From NCBI GenBank assembly GCA_013314795.1, contig JABUEZ010000137.1:1-6015 (forward strand): a DNA stretch of 6,015 bases. The letters are read 5' to 3'. Position 1 is the first letter of the stretch. Every line of letters begins with the position of its first letter. Origin of the DNA: Candidatus Profundicultor aquiphilus. Its GTDB lineage: Bacteria; Atribacterota; Atribacteria; Atribacterales; Caldatribacteriaceae. Positions 1 to 6,015 of the stretch are shown here, one piece after another. A model generated the notes under the pieces. It saw nothing but the letters and a program-made list of their open reading frames with translations, made no database searches and was not told the DNA's origin. The position numbers and the translations under genes were made by a program.

Positions 1-494
1 TCATAACTTGAGGGTGGCTTTACTCCAGCCTGAGCAAAAAAATCCTTGTTGTAGAAAAGTGCCCGAGTCTCGGCAAACCAGGGCACACCGTAGTTTTTCC
101 CTTTGTAGGTGGTGGAGATAAAGTTTGCTTCCATGAATGCTCCTTTGCCCCCAAATTCATCAATGTTAACTTCTTCAAGACCACCGGTCGCTGCAAACTG
201 AGGATTCCAGGTGGTGCCAACCTGGAAGGCATCAGGACCAATACCGGTGGCCAGAGCGGTGGAAATTTTCTGCCACGCTTCCCCCCAGCCAACGATCTCA
301 AAATTCACCTTATAACCCGTGCTTTTCTCAAATTCAGCAACTTTCTTTTCCAACCAGGGAACATGAGTCTCATCTGGCGCATTCGGCATTACCCAGAAAG
401 TGATTTCCGTTTTTGCCTCGATTGCCATCGATGTCAAAAGGAGCAAAAACACCACAACTGTCCCCAATCCTACCTTCCAGAAACGATCCTTCAC
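1..494 (-). CDS. Extracellular solute-binding protein, family 1 (sugar ABC importer), 5' part only
   Basis: This is the N-terminal 164 residues of a periplasmic sugar-binding protein; the gene continues past the left edge. It would capture a sugar or oligosaccharide and deliver it to the two permeases encoded just upstream. The start is a GTG at 494-492, chosen because a strong GGAGG lies 8 nt ahead and a signal peptide begins there: MKDRFWK, a hydrophobic stretch at about residues 8-24, and a likely cleavage after Ala27 (AIEA/KTEITFW). There is no lipobox cysteine, so the protein is predicted to be soluble in a periplasm rather than a lipoprotein. The mature start (ITFWVM), then EFEKSTGYKVNFEIVGW, GIGPDAFQVG and YGVPWFAETRALFYNKD are typical of the family-1 binding proteins paired with CUT1 permeases. 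The ligand cannot be told. The 89-nt gap from the preceding permease contains no obvious terminator or promoter, so cotranscription is likely. Confidence 0.93.
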   Translation of the reverse strand, partial: MKDRFWKVGLGTVVVFLLLLTSMAIEAKTEITFWVMPNAPDETHVPWLEKKVAEFEKSTGYKVNFEIVGWGEAWQKISTALATGIGPDAFQVGTTWNPQFAATGGLEEVNIDEFGGKGAFMEANFISTTYKGKNYGVPWFAETRALFYNKDFFAQAGVKPPSSY

Positions 495-502
495 GATACC
501 CA

Positions 503-507
503 CCTCC
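503..507 (-). promoter_or_regulatory. Ribosome binding site of the binding-protein gene
   Basis: On the minus strand the sequence AAGGAGGTGGGTATCGTG places a near-perfect Shine-Dalgarno (GGAGG) 8 nt ahead of a GTG. It fixes the start at a non-ATG codon and is clearly stronger than the sites of the two permease genes. This agrees with the usual need for more binding protein than permease. Confidence 0.85.
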
Positions 508-583
508 TTAGTTTGATTTTTCAAAACCCTCTCATTTCCCTTTCTTCTCACTTCCAAAAATCGATAACCACCACCTCCCCGAC

Positions 584-1495
584 TCATCCTTTGGTTGCTC
601 CGGCAACCAATCCTTCGATAATCTGTCTCTGCATGAGACTAAAGAGAACGAGAACCGGGATGGACACCAGAATACAAGCAGCCATCATCCCTGCCCAGCG
701 TGCCTGCTGTGCAGTGATATACTCAAGAAGCCCCAAAGACACTGTCTTGGTTTCTCGACCAGTCAGTACGGTGGCAAAAAGTACCTCATTCCAGGCCATA
801 ATAAAAGAGTAAATCCCCACCGCAGCAATACCGGGTTTAGAAAGGGGGAGAATAATCCGAAAGAGTGCTCCCCAAGGGGTACAACCGTCTATTTGAGCCT
901 GTTCATCGATCTCAGTCGGAACAGAATCAAGGAAGTTGCGCAACATAAGAATACAGAAAGGGAGCGAAAAAGAAGTATAGGTCAAAATCATCCCCCAATA
1001 GGTATTTTTCATGGGAATTCCCAAATTTTTCTGAATTGAAACAAACAAAATAAAATAAGGAATGACAAAAGAAATCCCTGGAAACATCTGAGTGGCCAGA
1101 ACACCAAAGGAATAGATGTCTTTTCCCGAAAACTGAAAACGGGAGAGAGCATACGCAGCCAATATGCTAATCAAGATGGAAAAAAACATGGTTCCTCCAC
1201 TGATGATGAGACTATTGCGAAAATAATCAAGCATGCGCACCGTCCGGTTGACCTTCAAATAATTTTCCCAGGTAAACCGGCGAGGTATCCATCGAGGCGT
1301 CAGGTGAGGTTTGGTTACATCTGCAGACTGAATTTCAAGGGTGGTTTTAAAAGAACAGGAAATCATCCAGAAATACGGAACCAGAATAACCATCAAAACC
1401 AAAAAGAGGGCCACGGTAAAAAAGAACTGCTCCCGTCGCTTCATTCGTTTTCTCACTATTTCCCGGTCAAAGGAACCTCGACGGATTTCCATCAC
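584..1495 (-). CDS. Carbohydrate ABC transporter permease, MalG type (CUT1)
   Basis: This inner-membrane permease subunit should pair with the MalF-like protein encoded directly upstream to form the sugar channel. It has 303 residues, normal or slightly long for MalG-type proteins. Hydrophobic segments lie at about residues 26-46, 94-117, 127-151, 165-186, 222-242 and 268-287, giving six helices. The EAA loop that contacts the ATPase is at about 198-222, with E198, A200, G204, L216-P217 and the ending LSKPG; the usual second residue of EAA is Gln here (EQAQIDG). The C-terminus, QRQIIEGLVAGATKG, is the characteristic ending of this subfamily. The start is either GTG at 1495 (4-nt GTGA overlap with the upstream stop) or ATG at 1492 (1-nt overlap). 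An AAGGGG lies 7 or 10 nt ahead, so both work and the gene appears translationally coupled. The substrate is unknown. Confidence 0.95.
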   Translation of the reverse strand: MMEIRRGSFDREIVRKRMKRREQFFFTVALFLVLMVILVPYFWMISCSFKTTLEIQSADVTKPHLTPRWIPRRFTWENYLKVNRTVRMLDYFRNSLIISGGTMFFSILISILAAYALSRFQFSGKDIYSFGVLATQMFPGISFVIPYFILFVSIQKNLGIPMKNTYWGMILTYTSFSLPFCILMLRNFLDSVPTEIDEQAQIDGCTPWGALFRIILPLSKPGIAAVGIYSFIMAWNEVLFATVLTGRETKTVSLGLLEYITAQQARWAGMMAACILVSIPVLVLFSLMQRQIIEGLVAGATKG

Positions 1496-2391
1496 ACAGG
1501 AACCCCTTTTCTGATTTTCAGGACAAAAACAGTCATCGAGAGCACAACCACCGTGAGAAACAGCGACATGGCCGCTCCCAGCCCGAAATGGAAATTGACA
1601 AACGCTTCCTGCAGAATAAATGTGGAAGGAACGTGAGCTTTACCTGGGTCAGTACCTAAAAGAATGTAAAACTGGTTAAAGGCATGAAAATTCCAGATGG
1701 CGGAAAGCAAAAGAAGCGTTCCGCTCACCGGTTTGAGCATGGGAAAAGTAACATACCGAAAAATCTGCCACTTCGAAGCGCCATCAATTCTTGCTGCCTC
1801 ATACAATTCGGGGGGGACACTTTGCAGACCTGCGAGGAGCACGAGACAAGAAAAAGGCCACCCCTTCCAGATACTTGCTACCATCACCGCATAGATGGCC
1901 CGATCCCCAACCAGCCAGATAGCAGGCTCCTGAATAATACCCAGAAAGAGAAGGTATTTATTGACCAGCCCGATTCTGGCCTGGAAGATAAACCGCCACA
2001 CATTGTACACTACCGAGTCCGGAGTAATATAAGGAAGGAGAATCAACCCCCGCACCAGAGTCCTTCCCCAGAATTTCCGATTGAGAAGCATGGCTACCCC
2101 AAGTCCTATAAAATACCCTGCAGGAATGGTTACCAATCCATAGTAAATGACGTTTCCAATGGAACGCAAATACCTTACCCCGGTATCGGTCCGCGGAGAA
2201 AAAACGGTCAGAAAGTTACGAAAGCCGACAAAAGGTGCCTTGCTCCACTGAGTAACAGTGTAAATATCGAGGTCGAGAAAAGAAAGATACCCTCCCCAGA
2301 GAATAGGAATTACATGAACCACCAGCATGCAGAGGAACGCCGGCAGGACAAACCAGAATACCACTCTTCGAGCAAACTTTTGCAAAGACAT
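1492..2391 (-). CDS. Carbohydrate ABC transporter permease, MalF/UgpA type (CUT1)
   Basis: First gene of the importer operon, encoding the second integral-membrane subunit of the sugar channel. Its 299 residues match the compact UgpA/LacF class rather than the much longer enterobacterial MalF. Hydrophobic segments are at about residues 10-39, 78-103, 111-136, 166-190, 222-246 and 268-292. The EAA motif is well kept at about 198-221: E198, A199, A200, D203, G204, P217 and KP at the end. The sequence RGLILLPYITPDSVVYNVWRFIF at about 114-136 is typical of the third helix. The ATG at 2391 has a CTGGAG site 8 nt ahead and lies about 40 nt downstream of the predicted transcription start. The stop overlaps the start of the MalG-like gene. 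Which sugar it carries cannot be inferred; family and role are secure. Confidence 0.95.
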   Translation of the reverse strand: MSLQKFARRVVFWFVLPAFLCMLVVHVIPILWGGYLSFLDLDIYTVTQWSKAPFVGFRNFLTVFSPRTDTGVRYLRSIGNVIYYGLVTIPAGYFIGLGVAMLLNRKFWGRTLVRGLILLPYITPDSVVYNVWRFIFQARIGLVNKYLLFLGIIQEPAIWLVGDRAIYAVMVASIWKGWPFSCLVLLAGLQSVPPELYEAARIDGASKWQIFRYVTFPMLKPVSGTLLLLSAIWNFHAFNQFYILLGTDPGKAHVPSTFILQEAFVNFHFGLGAAMSLFLTVVVLSMTVFVLKIRKGVPV

Positions 2392-2423
2392 CCGAATTAC
2401 TCCAGGAATTTGAAATTACCCGA

Positions 2424-2439
2424 ATGTCATCGATGTCAT
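2424..2439. promoter_or_regulatory. Candidate LacI-family-type operator
   Basis: The 16-bp sequence ATGTCATCGATGTCAT reads the same on both strands at 14 of 16 positions; only positions 4 and 13 break the symmetry. It has the central CG and about 8-bp half-sites usual for LacI/GalR-family operators. It covers the predicted start site of the permease operon and the downstream edge of its -10 box, a position suited to repression. The same bases can also be read as a direct repeat of ATGTCATC with a 9-bp period. The regulator is not in the window, so the family assignment is inference. Confidence 0.45.
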
Positions 2440-2466
2440 CATACGAAAAAGTCATGCAAAAGTCAA
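2438..2466 (-). promoter_or_regulatory. Sigma-70-type promoter of the sugar importer operon
   Basis: Reading the minus strand, TTGACT (2466-2461) is followed after exactly 17 nt by TATGAT (2443-2438). Each box differs from consensus at one position. Transcription would begin at about 2431, leaving a leader of about 40 nt before the MalF-like ATG. This is the best promoter match seen in the window. Confidence 0.75.
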
Positions 2467-2491
2467 GTATCTCTCCCATTTCTGGTACCAT

Positions 2492-2511
2492 TTTTCCGTA
2501 TGCTTGGAAAA
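2492..2511. repeat. Inverted repeat in the divergent intergenic region
   Basis: TTTTCC and GGAAAA form 6-bp perfect arms separated by 8 nt. The centre lies about 71 bp upstream of the predicted importer start site and about 91 bp upstream of the predicted start of the opposite gene. A perfect 8-bp palindrome, TGGTACCA, sits just beside it at 2483-2490. It may be a binding site for a dimeric regulator, but short AT-rich arms also arise by chance, and no regulator family is recognised. Confidence 0.25.
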
Positions 2512-2557
2512 GAAATTACGATCAAAATAACAAAAGGGAATAAAAAATTCAGATTGT

Positions 2558-2586
2558 TTGTATAAATTTGTCAAATAAACTATACT
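2558..2586 (+). promoter_or_regulatory. Promoter of the c-di-GMP signalling gene
   Basis: TTGTAT (2558-2563) and TATACT (2581-2586) are separated by 17 nt, inside an AT-rich stretch from about 2521 that may act as an UP element. Transcription would start at about 2593, leaving only about 15 nt before the ATG at 2608; the leader would be just long enough to carry the AAAAGGG ribosome site. An extra TTGTCA at 2568-2573 lies only 7 nt from the -10 box and cannot be its partner. Confidence 0.55.
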
Positions 2587-2607
2587 TACTCACAAAAGGG
2601 TTGAAAA

Positions 2608-5600
2608 ATGGAGAAACCAGTACAGCAATATTCTTGGAAATATGCCCTTTTGGGATTGCTATGTACCTTATTGGGTTTCTCGTTCTTTTGGTTTTATCTG
2701 GCTCGCCCTGCAATATTAAGCTTCCACCCGGCTGAACATCCCCTCTATCTTGTGGGAATTTGCTTTTTCATTCTTCTCTACTTGAAATTAGGTGGAAAAC
2801 GCCCTCCTCTCTTTCTCACTCTGGGTTTTTATTTAGTCATCCTGGGATTCTGGAGCCTCTTTCTGGAAACAATCGCCCCCTCAAGTTTTCGATTTTTCAA
2901 TATCCCCTTCCACCTTCTTTTTTTCAACACTGGAGCAATAGCTCTGCTTATTTCCATGTCCATTCACTTTAGAAGAGAAGAAAACCTCCGTAACGAATTG
3001 CAACGCACCAGAAATCTGCTCAGTTTCATCTTTCAGCACATTCCTGACCATGTGTACGTCAAAGACCGGCAGAGCCGGTTCGTAGGTGCCAGTATGTCGC
3101 TGGTGAGACACTTTGGCTTGCAGAAAATAGAAGAAATCTTGGGCAAAACTGACTTTGATTTCTTCTCCACTCCTCATGCGGAAGAAGCTTTTACCGACGA
3201 ACAAAGGATCATGGAAAGTGGCATACCCATTGTGGGGAAAGAGGAGAAAGAAACCTGGCCTGATGGAAGTATAAACTGGGTATCGACCAGCAAAATTCCC
3301 TGGAAGGACACCACAGGAGAAGTCATCGGCATCATCGGAATCTCTCGAGATATCACACCTCTCGTCGTCCAGCGACGAAAACTCGAAGAAAACGAACGTT
3401 TTCTGACAGTGATTTTTGAAAACATCCAGGACGGTCTATGTGTCCTGGATCGGGAAATGAATATCATCCGGGCCAATCGCTTCCTTGAGAAAATGTATCC
3501 TGAGGAATATCCCCTGGTAGGGAAGAAATGCTACCAGGCTTTTTACCGAGCCGAGCACCCCTGCGTAGACTGTCCCACTCTTAAAGCGCTGGCGGCAGGA
3601 GAAAGCCGTACGGCAACCGTGCCCTATATGCGAATGGGAAAACACGTAGGCTGGCTGGAGGTCATCGCGCATCCCCTTTATGACGAACACGGCAGCATTC
3701 AGGGAATCATTGAGCAGGTTCGAAACATCACCGAACGCGTGCAATACGAGGAAGAACTGAAAACCCGAGAAGAAAATTTTCGCCTTTTCGCCGAATCAAA
3801 TCCCTCAGCCATCCTCATTTACCAGGATAACCGTTTTATCTATGCCAACACCGAAGCCGAACGATTGACCGGATACTCCAGAGAAGAACTGATCGGCATG
3901 CCGGTGACCCATTTTATTCACCCTGACTTTGTCTCCACGGTTGCCACCCGAGCCGAACGACGACAGAGGAACCTGCCAGTGGAAAAACAATACGAAATCA
4001 AAATCATCACCAAAGACTGGCAAGAACGGTGGTTATTCCTCTCTGCAGAAACCATTCTCTACCAAGGGCGGTGGGCAGGGCTTGTCGCCGCCATGGATAT
4101 TACCGAGAAAAAGAATGCCGAGCGAAAAAACCTTCATCTTAAGATGGTTCTCCAGAGCATCCGCGACGTGAACCAGATTCTCTCCCGAGAAAGAGAACTC
4201 CCGGTAATTCTCGAAAAGGTATGCCAGGCGATGGTTCAAGATGAAGCCTATACTTCCACGTTGATTCGCCTTGTAAACGAGGAAAACCCCTTCGTATTTC
4301 ACGCGGGCATAGAGAAAGAAAAGCTTTGCGAATGGATTACATTCTTGGAACGCACAGATTTTTCACTATCCGGTGAAACTCCACTTGCGATACCACTCCA
4401 TTGCTCCCCTCCCGAAGAAAGTCTTCTTGCTGTTCCAATCCGATATCGAGAACGCCTTTTGGGAACGCTCGCCGTAGCCATGCCCTCCGATCTTGCTCAG
4501 GAACCCGAAGAACAGGAACTCCTCCTGGAACTGAGCGACGACCTGGCCTTTGGGATACACAATTTGGAAATCCAAAAAACGAAGGATACGATACAAAAAA
4601 GCCTTGTAGAAAGCGAAAGACGATTTCGAACCCTGGTCGAAAACTTGCCTTTAGGTGTGATCATCTTCCGGAACGGAGAATTTGTATATAGCAATCCCTT
4701 TGCTGACCAGTTACTGGATCACTTTGTCGATCCATTTCTTGCTTTCCTCAAGGAAAAAACACACACCCATCAAGCCATCTCGTTACCAGGTACGTTTACC
4801 ATTGAAGATGAGGTCCATCTTGCCAACCATCGCGGTGAAGAACGATGGTTTTTGATTCGCGGTCGCTCTATTCAATATGAAGGACAGGCAAGCCTTCTCC
4901 TTTTTCTCCTCGACATAACCGAAAAGAAAAGGCACGAACAGGTTATCGAATACCTGGCCACTCACGACGCTTTAACCGGCCTCTATAACCGTGCTTTTTT
5001 CGAAAAAACGATCCAAGAAGTTGGCCCGGAACAACTTCCAGCAAGCATTATCATGGGTGATTTAAACGGTCTCAAGTTAGTCAACGATGCATTTGGGCAT
5101 GAAACGGGGGACCGCCTCCTCATCAAAGCAGCATCCCTTCTGAGTGAATCCTGTCCTCCCGGGGGCATTGTAGCCCGGGTCGGCGGCGATGAATTCGCCA
5201 TGCTGCTCCCTCGAACCGACCACACTGCGGTTCAGCAACTCGTCGAGGATATGTACAGGAAATTCGCGAATCAGGCGATCCAGTTCATCCCCATCAGTAT
5301 CTCTCTGGGATTTGGCACAAAAATCGACGCCACACAAAGTATGTACGACATCCTGCGGATTGCGGAAAACTGGATGTACCAGAGAAAACTCATTGATGGA
5401 CCAAAATTCCGAGTCGAAACAGTTCATATCTTGCAAAGAACACTTCGTGAAACCGCCTTCGAAGCAGAAGAACACACCAACCACATTAAAGAATTAGCAC
5501 TACGGATGGCCCAAATTTTGAATCTTTCTGAAAAGGAGAAAGAGTTACTTTCTCTTCTCGCCGATTTCCACGATGTGGGAAAGATTACCATCCCTCAGGA

Positions 5601-5985
5601 AATCTTGCAGAAGCCAGGTCCCTTGAGTCAAGAGGAATGGGAAATTATCCGCCGACACCCTGAAGTGGGATTCCGCATCGCTCAGGCCATTCCTGTATTA
5701 GCACCCATTGCCAACCTGGTGCTCGCACACCACGAGTGGTACAATGGCCAGGGATACCCTCGCGGCCTCAAGGGGGAAGAAATCCCCCTTCTTGCCCGTC
5801 TCATTGCCATCTGTGACGCCTTTGATGTGATGGTAAGCAGCCGCCCCTACAAGAGAACCCTTCTCCCTGAAGAGGCGATTACAGAGCTACAGCGCTACAG
5901 CGGAACCCAATTTGATCCCACACTTGTGGCCATATTTGTGGAAATCTTCACCAAAGATTGCGACGACTTTTCCCGAAAAACCTGA
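2608..5985 (+). CDS. Membrane-anchored PAS/GAF sensor with GGDEF and HD-GYP domains (c-di-GMP synthesis and hydrolysis)
   Basis: A 1125-residue protein predicted to make and degrade c-di-GMP in the cytoplasm. Four transmembrane helices lie at about residues 12-34, 46-62, 67-88 and 97-118, with only short external loops, so sensing is probably cytoplasmic. Then come PAS1 (about 135-250, ending GISRDIT), PAS2 (262-377, with C308, H317, C319 and C322), PAS3 (385-500, ending MDITEKK), a GAF-like region (510-655, the least certain assignment) and PAS4 (668-775, ending LDITEKK). The GGDEF domain (783-930) opens with DALTGLYNR and has D818, N826 and D835 for metal and GTP and an intact GGDEF at 859-863. 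No RxxD inhibitory site precedes it (PPGG at 850-853). The HD-GYP domain (950-1118) keeps H956, H988-D989, K992, H1017, HHE at 1041-1043, GYP at 1049-1051 and D1070. The ATG has AAAAGGG 7 nt ahead. Signal and net activity are unknown. It is monocistronic as far as visible and divergent from the sugar importer. Confidence 0.95.
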   Translation: MEKPVQQYSWKYALLGLLCTLLGFSFFWFYLARPAILSFHPAEHPLYLVGICFFILLYLKLGGKRPPLFLTLGFYLVILGFWSLFLETIAPSSFRFFNIPFHLLFFNTGAIALLISMSIHFRREENLRNELQRTRNLLSFIFQHIPDHVYVKDRQSRFVGASMSLVRHFGLQKIEEILGKTDFDFFSTPHAEEAFTDEQRIMESGIPIVGKEEKETWPDGSINWVSTSKIPWKDTTGEVIGIIGISRDITPLVVQRRKLEENERFLTVIFENIQDGLCVLDREMNIIRANRFLEKMYPEEYPLVGKKCYQAFYRAEHPCVDCPTLKALAAGESRTATVPYMRMGKHVGWLEVIAHPLYDEHGSIQGIIEQVRNITERVQYEEELKTREENFRLFAESNPSAILIYQDNRFIYANTEAERLTGYSREELIGMPVTHFIHPDFVSTVATRAERRQRNLPVEKQYEIKIITKDWQERWLFLSAETILYQGRWAGLVAAMDITEKKNAERKNLHLKMVLQSIRDVNQILSRERELPVILEKVCQAMVQDEAYTSTLIRLVNEENPFVFHAGIEKEKLCEWITFLERTDFSLSGETPLAIPLHCSPPEESLLAVPIRYRERLLGTLAVAMPSDLAQEPEEQELLLELSDDLAFGIHNLEIQKTKDTIQKSLVESERRFRTLVENLPLGVIIFRNGEFVYSNPFADQLLDHFVDPFLAFLKEKTHTHQAISLPGTFTIEDEVHLANHRGEERWFLIRGRSIQYEGQASLLLFLLDITEKKRHEQVIEYLATHDALTGLYNRAFFEKTIQEVGPEQLPASIIMGDLNGLKLVNDAFGHETGDRLLIKAASLLSESCPPGGIVARVGGDEFAMLLPRTDHTAVQQLVEDMYRKFANQAIQFIPISISLGFGTKIDATQSMYDILRIAENWMYQRKLIDGPKFRVETVHILQRTLRETAFEAEEHTNHIKELALRMAQILNLSEKEKELLSLLADFHDVGKITIPQEILQKPGPLSQEEWEIIRRHPEVGFRIAQAIPVLAPIANLVLAHHEWYNGQGYPRGLKGEEIPLLARLIAICDAFDVMVSSRPYKRTLLPEEAITELQRYSGTQFDPTLVAIFVEIFTKDCDDFSRKT

Positions 5986-6015
5986 TACAGAGCAAAAAAA
6001 CTTATTTTACTCTTT

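Noticed and set aside
512..525. Small hairpin TTTGA-TTTT-TCAAA just ahead of the binding-protein ribosome site
   Set aside because: The stem is only 5 AT-rich base pairs with no T tract on the transcribed strand that would make a terminator. It is too weak to call.
494..580. Two similar minus-strand stretches, GGAGGTGGTGGTTATCG near 580-563 and GGAGGTGGGTATCG near 507-494
   Set aside because: This could be a local duplication of the ribosome site, but the first copy leads only to GTG codons followed by a stop after a few codons, and the match is short enough to be chance.
363..812. Plus-strand open frame of 149 codons across the binding-protein/MalG junction
   Set aside because: It is antisense to two well-supported genes and to their ribosome site, and its composition looks like a shadow reading frame.
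2412..2519. Direct repeat of GAAATTAC at 2412-2419 and 2512-2519
   Set aside because: An 8-mer repeated once, 100 bp apart in AT-rich DNA, is expected by chance often enough, and the flanks do not match.
1684..2565. Plus-strand open frame of 293 codons opposite the MalF-like gene
   Set aside because: Its translation is rich in Pro, His, Lys and Arg with no recognisable domain or hydrophobic pattern. It lies antisense to a clearly recognised permease and has no supporting promoter or ribosome site.
5077..5484. Minus-strand open frame of 135 codons inside the GGDEF/HD-GYP gene
   Set aside because: It is antisense to the conserved GGDEF region, and the coding signal is plainly on the plus strand.
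5989..6015. Possible terminator after the c-di-GMP gene: AGAG-C-AAAA paired with TTTT-A-CTCT, followed by a few T residues
   Set aside because: The stem is two 4-bp blocks split by a mismatch and almost free of GC, and the window ends inside the T tract. More sequence to the right is needed to decide.

Overview
The window holds two divergently oriented transcription units separated by a 216-bp intergenic region. All genes look bacterial, with moderate GC content (by eye, slightly under half). The lineage cannot be fixed from the sequence alone. The substrate-binding protein has a plain signal peptide with no lipobox cysteine, and the other unit encodes a large PAS/GAF/GGDEF/HD-GYP signalling protein. 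Together these suggest a diderm anaerobe of the kind seen in Atribacterota, Thermotogota or related groups; this is a low-confidence inference.

Minus strand (about 2466 down to 1): a carbohydrate ABC importer of the CUT1 (maltose/oligosaccharide) type. The order is MalF-like permease (2391-1492), MalG-like permease (1495-584, overlapping by 4 nt), an 89-nt gap, then the first 164 codons of a family-1 extracellular solute-binding protein that runs off the left edge. Binding-protein genes usually come first in such operons; here it follows the permeases. No ATPase gene lies in the window. A good sigma-70-type promoter (TTGACT-17-TATGAT) precedes the operon. A 16-bp imperfect palindrome with a central CG, resembling a LacI-family operator, covers its predicted start site, which fits repression in the absence of a sugar inducer.

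Plus strand (2558 to 5985): a single 1125-residue membrane-anchored c-di-GMP protein. Its order is four transmembrane segments, PAS, PAS with a Cys cluster, PAS, a GAF-like domain, PAS, GGDEF and HD-GYP. The key residues of both the diguanylate cyclase and the HD-GYP phosphodiesterase are present, but the RxxD product-inhibition site is absent. It has its own promoter (TTGTAT-17-TATACT) with a very short leader. It could connect cytoplasmic or redox signals to c-di-GMP, but a functional link to the adjacent sugar importer is only suggested by proximity.

No RNA genes, mobile elements, CRISPR arrays or long repeats were seen. Nothing here amounts to a clearly undescribed system. The items most worth a second look are the two-headed c-di-GMP enzyme without an I-site, its Cys-containing PAS domain, and the candidate sugar-responsive operator.
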